A stretch of 64,000 nucleotides of DNA from Rutidosis leptorrhynchoides. Taxonomy: Eukaryota; Streptophyta; Magnoliopsida; Asterales; Asteraceae. A model generated the notes under the pieces. It made no database searches. It saw only the letters and a program-made list of their open reading frames with translations, and was not told the origin of the DNA. Position 1 is the stretch's first letter. Each line of letters opens with the position of its first letter. A program made the translations under genes and the position numbers. Below, one piece after another: positions 38,492 to 51,563 of the stretch. The stretch lies in NCBI RefSeq assembly GCF_046630445.1, contig NC_092341.1, forward strand, positions 293,078,001 through 293,142,000, given 5' to 3'.

Positions 38492-39898
38492 TCACTGAAT
38501 ATCCTATTAGTTTTTTAAAAGGAAAGAAAAATTATATAAGTTATCCAATTAATAGACTTTTCTGATTTTGCCCACGTTTCGAATAGCCAAAAGATGCAGC
38601 AGAGGGGCAGGATTCGTTTGGTCTCAATATAATTGAGTACTGTTTGGCTCCAATAACCCGGTCCACGTACAAATCTAACTATTACTACGAACCAGAAAAT
38701 TTTGATGTCTATCAATTTAACCACTTAAAATAAATTTTCGTAATTTTAAGAAATTTTAGATAAGAAGTAGAATAAAAATCTATGTCCTAAAAACTAGAAT
38801 GGCGGGAAATAAGAAAGAAAAAGAGCGCGTCGAAAAAGAAAAGGGTTGAAAAATAAAAGGCGTCGAAAAATAAGAAAGAAAAAGAGTGACTTATAAAACT
38901 TTAAAACACTCGACTAACCCAACCTAATTACTACCACTAACTTAAAATTATAATCGCAAATTGAGATTACTAATTGAAATGATAATTGATACATAGGTAA
39001 AAGGTGTCTAAAAATATTAAAGCTTACAAGTAAAACTATATCCCAAATGGAAATGACTTAAAAAGGTACTAAAACTTAAAAAGACATCGCAAAATTCTAA
39101 AGCACTTTAATCTTAGTCTAAAGAAAAAGCACTTAAGAGATTTTACGGCAAAGCCTAAAAATCTAAATAAAAAAAATAACTATGGCAAAAACTATGAATT
39201 AATAACTAAATACGAGCGAAAAATACAAATATTACGCTAAAACAATTAAAAAGGGACAAAATATAAAAATATACTAAAAGTTGTAAAAATTACAATTTTT
39301 ATAAAAATATTATTTTTATATTATTTATTTAATAAAACTATTAATTTTACAATTTAAATAAACTAATTAAACTAAAAATACAAATTAAATAAATAACACT
39401 AAATTAAATTATATAATATATAACCCTAATTAGGGTTTAAATATAATAATAATTATTATAATCCGTAATTAATGCAGGCTGCAGTCAACTGTGGCGTGTC
39501 AGACGGGCTCATGCGATCGCATGAGTCCTACGCTACCCGTCCATGCGATTGCATGGGCTAGGGTTTCGGGCCACAGAGTGGGCTGCTACAGTACCGGACT
39601 CGAGTTTTAATATTTTTTTTCTGTTTTTGCTGTAAAATATATTTATAAAATATATTTATAAATTAAATAAAACTTATATTTTTACAAACTAAAAAATAGA
39701 AATAAAGAAACTTTATAAAACTTAAATATTTACCAAACTCTTAAAAATATTTATATTTTTGTTTTTCTTTTTTTATTTTTGAATATTTAAAACGTATTTT
39801 TACAAAAGCGTATTTTTTTATAAAAGTAAACTAAAAAGAAAAATCTTTTTTTTATATATATATATTAGCGTTGCGCTTCCGGCTTTTAAGCTAGATTG
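38492..39898 (-). other. Athila D 5' leader, non-coding
   Basis: A 1.4-kb A+T-rich stretch between the primer site and the gag ATG, as is usual for Athila. It contains the twin-palindrome pair at 39508-39556. No ORF is supported; the small minus frame at 38515-38724 has no recognisable feature. Confidence 0.6.
39508..39556 (-). promoter_or_regulatory. Twin-palindrome pair in the Athila D leader
   Basis: CATGCGATCGCATG (39510-39523) and CATGCGATTGCATG (39542-39555) start 32 bp apart, with arms CT/AG and C/G. I see no TATA box at the usual distance on either strand, so a promoter role is unproven at this position. Confidence 0.6.
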
Positions 39899-39916
39899 TC
39901 TCCGGCAGCGGCGCCA
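39899..39916 (-). other. Athila D primer binding site, tRNA-Asp type
   Basis: The minus strand reads TGGCGCCGCTGCCGGAGA, very near the tRNA-Asp-complementary site known for Athila. It is 8 bp from the LTR at 39925. Confidence 0.8.
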
Positions 39917-39924
39917 AAAATACT

Positions 39925-41236
39925 TGATGTCAAAGCTAAGGGGTATAAAATACTATTAAATTTTACTAGGAAATACTATTAAATGCGATACAATTTTACA
40001 CAAGATATTTATTTATTTATAGAATGGATATACTTAAACCTTGCTACAACACTTATAGGCAGTGTACCTAATCGTACAGTAGTGTAGTTTTTAGTAAGTC
40101 CGGTTCGTTCCACAGGGAAAATCTTTAAACAAAGCTTAACGCTGTATTAGTTTAAATTTATAAAAATACAAATATATATATATATAAGTAATATTATTAT
40201 TATAAAGGTGGGTTTTTACCGTTTAATGACCGGTTTGTCGATTTTAAAACTTTAGTTGCAGTTAAAACAAAATGTAAAATATTAAATAAATAAAAGACTT
40301 AATTTAAAGCGTAAAGTAAATAACGATAATGAAATTGCGATAAATAAAAGTGCGATAAAATAAACTTGCGATAATTAAAAAGTACGATAATTAAAAGTGC
40401 AATTAAATACAATAACAATAAATAAAAGTGCGATAATTAGAAGTGCAATTAAATATAAAATAAAGGAAATTAAATATGAAATAAAAGAATTATGCTTATT
40501 TAAACTTCCGTAATCATGATATTTGACGTGTTGATTTTAGTTTTATGTCCATGGGTTAATTGTCCTTTGTCCTGGATTATTTAATTTGTCCGTCTGGTTT
40601 TTGTCCATAACAGTCCATCAGTCATAAATATGAAGTGCGAGTGTCCTCGTCAAATTATCCTTATACCCGAAGTTAAATATTTCCACTAATTGGGGACTTA
40701 AACTGTAACAAGGTTTTAATACTTTGTTATCAATTATGCCAAGTGTCCTTGTACATAATTTCACCCCTGTTTTAATAATTCGAGTGGTTATTAATCCATT
40801 CCCGTGTCCGGTTAAATGAACGATTATTCGTACATATAAATACCCTGTCCATCGTATCCGATCGAGTGTATATGGTTATTTATAGGGACGTCCAATTATA
40901 AATCTTTATATTAACATTAACAAATTATCATTTAGTTAAACAAATATAAAGCCCATTAATAGCCCATAGTCTAATTTCCACAAGTGTCGTTCTTTTGTCC
41001 AAACCCCAATTATGGTACAAAGCCCAATTACCCAATTTTAGTAATTAGCCCAACATCATGATTACTTCGTTTTAAATAAGCATAATAATAACTTAGCTAC
41101 GAGACATTAAATTAAAAAGGTTGAACATAACTTACAATGATTAAAAATAGCGTAGCGTTACACGGACAGAATTTCGACTTACACCCTTACAACATTCGCT
41201 AACATACCCTTATTATTAGAAATTAAAATTAAAATT

Positions 41237-41326
<90 letters not shown>

Positions 41327-41924
41327 ACGTATGATGAAGAAGGAAAAAGATGTGTTTTGTGTTACACCAAAGCTCGATTTTTATAGGCCTGTGATCTGGA
41401 AAAGATGCTCATGCGATCGCATGAGCTTTACCCTTCAAGGCCATGCGATCGCATGGCCAGCTGGGGAGAGCCAAATTTGGTTGTTTTCTTCTGCCGACAT
41501 TTATTTAAATATAATATAATATATATATTAATTTTAAGAATTAATTATATATTATATTATATTCATATGCATAGTTGACTTGTAATTTTTAGTCCGTTGC
41601 GTCGAGCGTTGAGAGTTGACTCTGGTCCCGGTTCCGGATTTTCGAACGTCCTTGCGAATAATTTAATATCTTGTACTTTGCGTTTTGAATCTTGTACTCT
41701 TGTAATTTTGAGACGTTTCTTATCAATAATTGGAACCTCATTGATTGTATTTTGTACTTTTGAGCTTTTTGGTCGTTTACGTCTTCAATTCGTCGAATCT
41801 TCCTTTTGTCTTCACCTTTTATTATTTAAACGAATATCACTTGTAAATAGAACAATTGCAACTAAAAGCTTGTCTTTCTTGAGGAATAATGCTATGAAAT
41901 ATATGTTCGTTTTTAGCATTATCA
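39925..41924 (-). mobile_element. Athila D 5' LTR
   Basis: 2000 bp, TGATGTCAAAGC...GCATTATCA, near-identical to the 3' LTR apart from scattered substitutions and the length of the TA run (41246-41322). It drives the element's RNA leftward. Confidence 0.93.
41378..41458 (-). promoter_or_regulatory. Twin-palindrome plus TATA module, Athila D 5' LTR
   Basis: Two intact CATGCGATCGCATG copies at 41410-41423 and 41442-41455, 32 bp apart. Arms are GCT/AGC and GGC/GCC. Minus-strand TATAAAAA lies at 41378-41385, 24 bp from the nearer palindrome. Transcription would start near 41350. Confidence 0.75.
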
Positions 41925-41929
41925 TACTC

Positions 41930-43503
41930 CTACAGCAACAACTATATGCAACCACATACAACACACAACAACTAGCAACTAGCAACTTTGCTCCAACTAG
42001 AGGATCGGCGTCTTGTACGGGCACATGAACACTAGCTGATCAGTCTAGTGTCTACCGATAGTCTTTACTACTGAATCCCCAGTATAGTCATCCACAGGCA
42101 GGCGATGCGTTGTTCAGCACTATACTCAACAAACAGTAGCCAACTAGACCCAACCACAACTAGGTTGACCTCCCTGAGCTGAACCTAACAGATCAAGGTT
42201 GCAACTACAACAACTTGTGCACATACAACCAGTCAACTACTACTACTACTACAGGCAACTAATACTACTAAAAGCATGGCAACCCTAATTGTGATCAACT
42301 GTACAACATAACTACTAATCATGGCAGTTATCAACAATATAAACATAGTAGCGCAACTTGCTACTCAATACTACACCAAGAGATAATCCCACTCACCGAA
42401 TACCAGCAACTAGCTCAGATAATCTATCACTGAGCTTCTTCCTTATCCTTATCACCTGAACATAAGGCAAATCAAGTTAGTTTCTGTCTGTTAACATAAA
42501 ACAACACAGTACAGTAAATCAGTCACAAAAAGCACCGCTAAAAGTCCACCTAACACTTATGCATTTTCAGAATTTACATCCTGATTATCATAAGTCACAC
42601 GGACAGCATAACGGCTAGAAAACAACTAAATTACACAATACTGCATCACTGATCTACATTCGTACGGTTGCACATGCATCCGTACGGTTTCACACTCACT
42701 GCCCGGTTGCACCAACACCACTGCATTCGTACGGTTGCACATGCATCCGTACGGTTGCACATGCATCCGTACGATTGCACCGTGTACCTGTGCGGTTGCA
42801 CCGTGTACCTGTGCGGTTGCAATCTGCAACCGTACATTTGTATTCATCGAGCAGCAGCAGCAGCAGAAACTGACGGGTTTCCAGCTAAAATCACCCAAAT
42901 CTCGATTTCTAAATGTTTTGACACCAAAATCCGTTTAGTAAACACTTATAGCACTTATAGAAACATCAACCCCAACCAATTTCATCAAAACAACACCCAA
43001 ATCACTTAATTTTGACAAAAAATGCACTTTTAACAAAACCTAACCAAAAACTCTATTTACACTCAGATTACAACACAAAAATGAATGATTCTTACCTTGT
43101 TATGACCACTAAATCAGTAGCAACTGATTACACAACACAATTTAGATTCAAAATCGAGATTCAAGAGATTAGGGTTTCAAGAGAGTGAATGTTAGGTACG
43201 GAGTAATATTTGGAAGCTTCAAGAAAATGAGAGAAGAAGCTGACTTCTGGCTTTTATAATTAGGGTAAATACAATACCCCATCAGACACGGGTATTTACC
43301 AGTTATCTAATATCTTTCGTACTTAATTTGACTACCCTAACGGAGTCCAAATTAAACAAACGAACCTGTTTTGTGACCCTTGTCACAAACTGGTCTCAAC
43401 TGAACAACTAAATAATTATAAACATATAATTATTATAATAACATACAAACACACCCAAGGTTAAAAGGGTCATTTCAACTAGGCCCTGTAACAGGATGTT
43501 ACA
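41930..43503 (-). mobile_element. Element G 5' LTR, second part
   Basis: Resumes after the TACTC duplication and ends GATGTTACA before the GTATT target duplication. It carries its own version of the CCGTACGG cluster (about 42655-42838) with a different unit count from the other LTR, and the TATA box at 43251-43261. Confidence 0.9.
42655..42838. repeat. CCGTACGG repeat cluster, second LTR copy
   Basis: Units such as ATTCGTACGGTTGCACATGC and CATCCGTACGGTTGCA, again with 20-bp steps, plus two GTGTACCTGTGCGGTTGCAC units where the other LTR has one. The array has gained and lost units since insertion. Confidence 0.85.
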
Positions 43504-43508
43504 GTATT

Positions 43509-46472
43509 TGACATGCCTCACAGTTTACGATCAGGTCATATGTGTTCCGGTCCATGTATGGCCAGAAATAACCCATTCTGTTGATTTTGCAAACTATCGT
43601 TCGGTAGCTAGAATGTGTGGAGCAAGCTCCTTCGTGCATTTCTTGTATGATCTCTTTGGCCTGCGATGGGCCAACGCATCTTAAGTAAGGCTCTGTGAAT
43701 GATTTCCTATACAGGATGCCATTTTTTAAGTTGTACATTGGTGCCCGCATTCGTATCCTGCGGGCTTTTAGTTTGTCCTCCGGGAGGGTACCATCAGTGA
43801 GGTATTTTATGAAAGGTGTCATCCAACACTCTTCCTCCGTCGTGATTGTTTCCATGAGAGTATCCTCTTCGGTTGACTTTCTTTATAGTACTTCAACCAT
43901 AACCTTTTTGGTGAAGTGGTCATAGAGCAGAGAGGCAAGCTTTCTCAAAGCATCTGCTTTCTTATTACGGTTACGGGGAATTTGCTTTATTTCAAATACT
44001 ACGAAGGTGTTGGTTAGTGCTTTCGTAAGCTCTAGGTATTTTTGAATCGATGTATCTCTTTCTTCAAAGCTGTCATTTAACTGGCTTGCTACTAGTTGTG
44101 AGTTGACATAAGCTGTAAGTTGTCGTACGTCTATACTTTTTGCCAAGCGTAATCCGGCTATTAGTGCTTCTTACTCGGCCTCGTTGTTAGAGGCGGCGAA
44201 CTTCAACTAGATAGCGTAGGTTATTTCTTCTCCGTTTGGGGAAACGAGGAGTAGGCCTATGCCGGCTCCCTCCTCACTTGACGCTCCATCCGTATATAGT
44301 TCCCAGAATTCGTCCGTTTCCCTTCTTGTAATAGTGGTTTCTCCTAGTTTGATCATGTTGGACGCGAGCTCTACCAAGAAGTCGGATATGACTTGGCCCT
44401 TTACCGAATGTCTCGGGAGGAAGGTGATTTCGTGCTCGCCAAGTTCTATTGCCCATTTTGCCATTCTTCCAGAAATTGCTGGTCTAGTCAGAACGTGTTT
44501 GATCGGTTGGTCCGTGAAGACTTGTATCGGATGTGCTTGAAAATATCACCGTAACCGTCTGGCTATGTGCACTAAGTCATAAATTAGTTTTTCCATGGCC
44601 GGGTAGTTTACTGCTCCGTTTGTAATACTTTGCTTACGAAGTACACCGGCATTTGGATATTACCTCCGTCGGCAATTCGAACTGAGCTGATTGCTTCATA
44701 GGAGGCGGCAAGGTATACCGTGAGGTTTTCAACCGGTATAGGTGCTGTTAATGTTGGTAGCTCCTTTAAGAATGCCTTTACATCCAGGAAGGCCATCTCG
44801 GCCTCATCTGTCCAAATGAAATCTTTTTTGCTCAGGAAACCCTTTAACGTCTGAAAAAAGGGGAGAGCTCTGTCCGGGGCTCGTGACAGAAACCTTGTGA
44901 GCGCCGCTAGCTTCCCGTTTAAGCTTGGCACGTCTTTTTTATTCCTTGGTGACTGCATGTCTTAGATTACTTGTATTTTCTTCTGGTTTGCCTTGATTCC
45001 TCTTGGAGTTATGGTGAAGCCTAAGAAACGGCCTTCTTCCATTCCGAAAGAGCATTTTGACGGATTTAACTTTATATTGATTTTTCGTAGTGAATCTAAC
45101 GTTTTGATGATGTCCAAAATCATTTGTTCCTCTATTTTGCTTTTGATGACGATGTCATCCACGTATGCTTCGATATTTCGTCCGATTTGGTCCTAGGATG
45201 CTTTGTCGATTACCTGTTGGTATGTTGCTCTGGCATTCTTTAACCTAAATGGCATTTTTGTATAACAGAAAATGCCTTTGTTTGTGAAGAATGCATTTTT
45301 CTTCATCAACTTCTTCCATTGGAATTTGTTGGTAACCCTTGTATGCATCCAGAGAGCTTAGAAACTGGAAACCCGAGAGGGACTCCACCTTCCAGTCGAT
45401 TTCCGACAGAGGGTAATTGTCTTTTGGGCATGCTTTGTTGATGTCCTTTTAGTCGACGCACATGCACCAAGATCCGTCTGCCTTTTTTACCATCACGGGG
45501 TTCACCACCCATGTTCGGTATTTTACTTTTGTCATTATACCGACATCGACCAGTCGTTGTACCTCGTTGTCCAAGAATTCGCTCTATTTTGGCGCCATTA
45601 CTCTTTTCTACTGAACAACCGGTGTGATGTTCGGGTATACGTTTAGTCGGTGATGTGCTATCTCACGGGGGACTCCTGTCATATCGAATGGCTCCCAGGC
45701 GAATACATCGATGTTTGCCGCTAGGAGTTTGCAAAGTGTATCCTTTACGTCACCACTCAAAGTCCCGATTTGGATCCTTTGCTCTGGGTATTTAGGGTTC
45801 GATAATACGTAGCCATCATCATGCACTGTGATGTGATCTGCCCTTTAAATATTTGCAAGCACTCAACCGGCTCCATCTCCTTTGTCCGGATGGTTGCTAT
45901 GTCGGCTGGGGTTGGAAATTTTAGCATGTCGTGCACTGTGGACGTGATTTCCCCAAATTTTTGCATGGCATTATGCCCAAGGATGATGTTGTACCGGGAG
46001 TCTGTTTTGACGATAGAGAATTCTATGTCCGCAGTGCTTTAAAAAGGTAATTTTCCTAGTACAACTTCCAACGTGATGGAGCCTACTGGCCAGGTTGCGG
46101 CATTGTTAAACCCTACTAGCGGGGATGTCGTGGCTTTCTTTTGCCGGCGAATGCTCTCTGGTAACTGCAAAAAACAGTGTTCAAAGATGACCTCCGCCCC
46201 TGCACCCATGTCAGTGTAAATTCGTCCAATTTGACAATTGGAGATGTGTGCCCGAATGATGACAGAATCTGAAGACGGGTTAATATTAAACAACGACGGG
46301 AAGACGATTGGTTCGTGCTTCCATTCTTCTAACACTCCTGATTTGCGTCGTTGTCTGGCGACCCATGAGTGAATCATGTACACATCAGCGTCGGCGGTGT
46401 TATTCGGGCTTGCTTCTTTGTCTTCTAGCTCGTGTAAGCAGTGATTAATTTTGTACCTTTAGATAGCGCCAT
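43509..46472 (-). pseudogene. Tat B pol: protease, RT, RNases H and integrase N-terminus
   Basis: In its own direction: protease (RIYTDMGAGAEVIFEHCF, the usual Thr of the active site replaced by Met), RT with a decayed middle (RT reappears at YVDDIVIKSKIEEQMI), RNase H (44608-44958) including about 30 codons missing from copy A, second RNase H (ELYTDGASSEEGAGIG near 44270), then the integrase zinc region (HEGACSTH...CEACQ) up to the G insertion. Stops and frameshifts are frequent. As in copy A, protease starts about 100 bp from the LTR, so gag is absent. Confidence 0.85.
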
Positions 46473-46473
46473 T

Positions 46474-47349
46474 TGATTAAACCAAAATCGTCTGGTGTAA
46501 TTAGATTTCGGGTTTGAGTGCTTGATTTGGGAAAAAGAGTGAGTCGAATGTTTTAACTCCAATAACTGTGAAAACCCCGATTTGGAATCTGGATTCCGAG
46601 GGCATAAAACAATCGATTGAATTAACCTCATTCGATCGGAATCGAATAAGTTAATATCTTAGAGTGAATATTAGCTCCGACGATGATCGAAGCATTTATC
46701 GGAATCGAGATAACGACCGGAGTAATGCTACCGTAGTTGATTTGGGCAGAGTAACATTAATGCATCCAGTGTTCTGTGAGTGAATGATCTTGTCATCGTT
46801 TTATAGGTGTTTGTGAGGGAATGATGACGTGGCACATGTCCCTTTCGTGGTTGTAACGAACTTTGCCAATCCCGAGAGGTGGCGTGGCACCTGTCCTTTT
46901 CATGGGAATAATCGACCAGATCCTAACAAACTTTCCTAGATTCGTAGGCTGACGTGGCATGCAACTTGTTTGTATGTTTGTTTCGGGTTCGAGTATTCGC
47001 TCCGGGATGACGTGTCTACTCCGGGACAGCGCACTTTCTCCGGGACAACATGCTTGTCCCGGGAGGGTATCTGTATGCCGGGTTGAAATACCGAATCGAG
47101 AAGTGGTGACGGTACCAGCAGCATGTCGATTCTGTCTAAGGTGTCACGGAGCTCTCAGTCTAATCCGGGAAGGTTTTGCTCTCAACTTGTTCCAAGTGTT
47201 TCTTCACGGTTATAGTTATCTTGACTGGCTACATGATGACGGATGATGTCGGGGAGTAGCCCTTCTTCTGGGATGGACCGTGCCAGGTAAGATCCTAGCC
47301 GGTCGCTACTTTGTTAATGTCGTTTTGAGACAAATCATTATGCGTATCA
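46474..47349 (-). mobile_element. Tat B 5' LTR
   Basis: 876 bp, TGATTAAACC...GCGTATCA, matching 15144-16020 end to end. TATA at 46799-46805 and bZIP-type boxes at 46825, 46880 and 46950. On the right it abuts protease codons of element C; TTACT at 47350-47354 would be the target duplication, with its partner outside the window. Confidence 0.88.
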
Positions 47350-48841
47350 TTACTTGGGTCTTCCCAAAGGTGATCTCAATGTCTATGACTATAAAATCTA
47401 CTGGGTAAAAAATATCCTCAACCGTCACAATCACATTCTCCAACATACCTCTTAGAGTGTTCATCGACTTGTCTGCTAGTTGGATGACAATATTAGTTTA
47501 TTTTAAAGGTCCCAATTAGGACTGATCAACAAGACTTGATGGAAAAGTGAGTTGGGGACTCCAAAGTTTTGGGTAACAGAATGGTATTAGTCTCTACATC
47601 CGTTTTCTCAACTTTTACATTTTTGTTCCCAACTCCATAGTTCACCGGAACCTCAATAACATCATTACTCAAACCATCATCCTCGTCAAAACCAATGGGG
47701 GACTTACCTGAATCATACCCAGTTTTTGATTTTTTGGGTGCGTTTACCTGGATGTTGTAGGTCTTTTCGCTCCTCAATGTTCCTACCACGTTCACTTCGT
47801 ATTCTTTTCCTATGATTTATGATTCAGGTTTAGCAATGTATAACTCAGAATCGTACTCGGTTCTCGTGTTACCTTCTCCTCTGCCACTTGACAAATTTGC
47901 TTCCCCGATACCCAAATGACTCTAATTTATAGTCCGTGCTTGAGGAGTGATCAACCTGATAATTGTTTAGAGATGAGTTTAGGTTTTGCTTTTGATAGTT
48001 TCAGTTTTGATTTTGGTTCGGGTATTGATTTTGTCTTTGGTAGTTGCCTTGATGGAAATTTGTTTGAGGCCATTTTTGGTTTTTGAGGTTTTGGTTTTGT
48101 TATTGGTTTTGGTGTTGGTTTGGTACATTCAGCTCGTTGTCGTTATTCCAGATGAAGTTTGGGTGATTTCTCCAACCCGGATTATAAGAGTTGGAGTAAG
48201 GGTTAAATTTCCTTGCATCTCATTGAGTTGCTCTTCCATCACTGGTGGCATCCCATTTTGTGTAATAAGTTGGAACACCGCAAATTAAACACGCATCCTG
48301 AACTTGCACATAATTAGTACTACCACCTTGGTTCGGGTTGTAAAACATCATCTTTAAATCATCTAATTCCTTATCTAAATTCGTAGAAGACCCTCCCAAA
48401 GTAGACACATGGTTAACCAGGGACGAATGGTGAGATATTCTTTAAATTAAAGCTTGAATTTTTGAACCCTTGTTCAATTGCTCGAGGAATGCCCACTCCT
48501 CATCACTATTACAGGTTAAAAACATACCACCACTAGCCGCTAATAGGAACTTTACAAGACCATAAAGAAAATTTTAATAAGTTCCCATTTTAGTATTTCA
48601 TAATGGGGACACGACCTAAGAAATTCCTTTATACGCTTGTACGCTTCATGAAAATTTTCATTGGGCAATGCCAAAAATATTTAATTTGCACACACATATC
48701 GGAAGTTTTACTTATTGGGTAAAAATCCTCATGAAATTGCTTTTTCATTTTCGCACAAGTATTGATACTCCAGGCGGGTAAGGATAAAAACCATCGTTTA
48801 ACTTTGTCTTTTAATGAATAAGGAACAAGACGAAGATGTAC
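47350..48841 (-). pseudogene. Element C (Athila-like) gag and protease fragment
   Basis: From right to left: gag core (LRLVPYSLKDKVKRWFLSLP), a decayed zinc knuckle (CLICGVPTYYTKWD near 48265), an Asn/Gln-rich stretch (YNPGWRNHPNFIWNN), and protease codons (IQLADKSMNTLRGMLENVIV, FYPVDFIVIDIE) ending where the Tat LTR begins. The same protease segment in D reads ISIQLADRSIKYPRGIMENM. It is cut by X3 at 48842 and continues at 57266. Many stops and frameshifts make this the oldest layer here. Confidence 0.75.
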
Positions 48842-50071
48842 TGTGAAGATCGCTCCAAATTCATATGGACGAACACGTCATTCATCGATTTCATTGCGAG
48901 GTATTTGACCTCTATATGATACGTTTTGTAATCATTGCATTTTTTTGAAAATGCACACCATAAATGAATATTTAAATCAAAAGTTTTCGACATCTGATGA
49001 TTTCTACATATAGACAATCACCATAAATAATAGTTTACAACAGTACTTCCGTTGACAATGCAGTCAAAATAAGATACATGGTGATGATTTGGTGAATGCA
49101 ACGTTTTCTTGAAAAATATGTCATGTAAGACTCCATGCACATAGCTTGTCTAACATCTAAGCAAACAGCGGAAGACTTCTAGGAAACCTGAGAATAAACA
49201 TGCTAACAAGTGTCAACACAAAGGTTGGTGAGTTCATAGTTTTAATGTTTCATATAATCTGTATATAAAGGTAAATCACAAGATTTCAGTTGTTTTATCC
49301 AGAAACGTTTATCAAAATATTCTACGAAATTGAGCACCCTGGTAACTAAACTTTAACGTTATAATAAGTACCCCTGTTTTAACATACATGCAATCAACAT
49401 GTACAATACACGCAAACCAACGTGTACTAAACTCAAATAGCATACGTCTGTTTTATAGTTTAGGCTAGGGTTTCTATACCTGGAACAGACGGGGATGTCA
49501 AGCCCTATGGATCCATATATTACTACTCGCGCCCACCAGTTCTTATAACCGGCAGTTACTAGTTACCAAAGCTAAGGGATTTTCAGTTCAAACTCAGTAT
49601 AGAATTTAGTATGTACTTGTGTCCATTGTTTAAAATAAAGTGCATGTATTCTCAGCCCAAAAATATATATTGCAAAAGCATTTAAAAAGGGAGCAAATGA
49701 AACTCACGCATATAAATCTAGTATTTTCAGTATTTATAAACAGTCGCATGTATTCTCAGCCCAAAAATATATTGAGTAAAAGGGATCATATGAAACTCAC
49801 TGTTTAATATTGATATACCATATTGCAGGAAAGCACGTATACGCATCGGAGATGATAAACACGAGGTTTGATTCACAAAAATACCCCCGAACATTACCCA
49901 TAATTTCCTTGGCAATAACCCATATTTTCCTTGGCTCTAGCTCGCTTGAAAACTTGTTTTGAAAATTACTTGGACAGCACACCGTCGTAATTTTTTATGT
50001 ACATTATTATTTTTGTATCGCAAAAATAATAACACTAATAATAAAAATAATAAGATTAATAATAATCTTAA

Positions 50072-50114
<43 letters not shown>

Positions 50115-50167
50115 TATAATAAATACGGAGAAAAAAATAATGAATTGAATCAGAAGCAGAAATCGTG

Positions 50168-50247
50168 AATTTATAGATGTGGCCAGCAAAAGGGTGCCAT
50201 GCGATCGCATGGCTTCCCAAGCCATTTCCCATGCGATCGCATGGGAA
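50168..50247 (-). promoter_or_regulatory. Twin-palindrome plus TATA module, X3 3' LTR
   Basis: CATGCGATCGCATG at 50198-50211 and 50230-50243, 32 bp apart, with arms GC/GC and TTCC/GGAA. Minus-strand TATAAATT lies at 50168-50175, 22 bp away. The 18-bp spacer and the surroundings differ from those in Athila. Confidence 0.75.
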
Positions 50248-50530
50248 GGTATGACAGCTCACAAACTTTACTTTTTGTTTGTCGACATAATTATTTAATA
50301 TAAATATAAATATAATATATTTAATTTATATAATTAATTATATATTATATTAAATTTACGTGCATAGTTAACTTGTAATTTTTGTTCCGATAAGTCGTAC
50401 ATCGTCACTCGACTTATTTCCCGGTTCCGGTTTTTCGAACGCCCTTTCGTACGCTGAGAAAACTAGTTCTTTTCGTTTCGTGACTTTTACCTTTGTCAAA
50501 ATATAGTCTTAAATCATCCATAAACTATAC

Positions 50531-50656
50531 CACTGTAGCAAGTTACTGTAGCAAAGTCAATTTTTACTGTAGCAATTTCATTGTAGCAAATAGTGATTTT
50601 CAAAAACACTGTAGCATTTTGGGTACTGTAGCAATTTGAAAATACTGTAGTAAATT
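50531..50656. repeat. ACTGTAGCA repeats in X3 U3
   Basis: Seven copies of ACTGTAGCA or a one-base variant, irregularly spaced, a few hundred bp upstream of the promoter. The other LTR (56647-56794) has eight; one 22-bp unit (AAGTCAATTTTTACTGTAGC) has been gained or lost. Confidence 0.8.
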
Positions 50657-51128
50657 AGTGTTTTACTGGTTCATCTTAAACGCTTTAGTTAACTTATCTA
50701 AATATCAATCGAATCAATAAACGAATGTTACTATCGTTTACTAAATAACTTGAAATTATATATATGTATATATCTTTTTAATATACATAAATCAATTTTT
50801 AAATACACATTGGAAGTTATTTATAAATAAATTTTAATAATAAATATTTCAATTTATCATATATATTCAAATAGATATTTAAACCAATAAGTTTAATGTA
50901 CGGTATCAAATAATTAATACATTGTTACCTTTTCAAGTTATAGTATATATGTATCTATTTACATATAATTGTTCGTGAATCGTCGAAAACAACCGAAGGG
51001 TATTTAAATATATAAAAGTAGTTCAAAAATTTTGAGATTCAGTTTTACAGACTTTGCTTATCGTGTCGGAAATGTTAATCATACAAAGATTAAGTTTAAA
51101 TTTGGTCAGAAATTTCCGGGTCATCACA

Positions 51129-51144
51129 GTACCTACCCGCTAAA
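51129..51144 (-). other. X3 polypurine tract region
   Basis: Directly beside the 3' LTR the minus strand reads TTTAGCGGGTAGGTAC. It is only moderately purine-rich but in the right place, and it resembles the internal CGGGTA hairpin copies. Confidence 0.5.
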
Positions 51145-51481
51145 AAAATTTCGTCCCGAAATTTGAGTGAGGTCGTCATGGCTAACAATAAAAATGTTTT
51201 AATGACGAATATGAGTTGATAATAGAGTTTTATCACCGTTAAATAATATGGATAAAACAATCCAATTACTCGAAGCGTATGAGGGAAGTTATCGTAATAA
51301 AGTGAAATACAGAATAGAGATGCGTCTTTATCTCTTGACGTAGTAAAGATTGATTTTCGGAATTTAAGGAATAGAAAATCTTCATAATCTAAATAAAATT
51401 TGATTCTTCGGAATTTGCGGAAATTAGGATTTTCTTTGATTAAATGTGTAATCTGCATCGATTGCTATGTCTTATATTTCG

Positions 51482-51490
51482 CTATAAATT
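51482..51490 (+). promoter_or_regulatory. TATA box for the antisense small ORF
   Basis: CTATAAATT on the plus strand, followed by a pyrimidine-rich, leader-like stretch and, 74 bp on, the ATG at 51564. The spacing fits a short plant 5' leader. Confidence 0.45.
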
Positions 51491-51563
51491 GACCTCTTCC
51501 ATTTCATTTATTTTCACCACTCCTACTTTCTTTCCCAATTAATACATTCAAAAGATTGTGAAA

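Larger units (their letters stand above)
24829..41924 (-). mobile_element. Athila element D, full length with target duplication
   Basis: 17,096 bp with LTRs 24829-26839 and 39925-41924. The 5-bp duplication TACTC is at 24824-24828 and 41925-41929. The order in its own direction is 5' LTR, primer site of tRNA-Asp type, long leader, gag-pol, accessory ORF, ORF3, long 3' untranslated region, polypurine tract, 3' LTR. Long size, gag type, DLGAS protease and an ORF3 after integrase all mark the Athila lineage. Main reading frames carry several nonsense codons, so this copy is not autonomous. Confidence 0.93.
48842..51128 (-). mobile_element. X3 3' LTR
   Basis: 2287 bp, TGTGAAGATCGC...GGGTCATCACA. 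Contains the twin-palindrome promoter (50168-50247), an AAT microsatellite downstream of it (about 50069-50110), and the TGTAGCA repeats in U3. Confidence 0.92.

Noticed and set aside
41597..42028. Plus-strand frame of 143 codons, also at 26512-26856
   Set aside because: It is the Athila LTR edge, repeated in both LTRs, and in one case runs across the insertion joint into element G.
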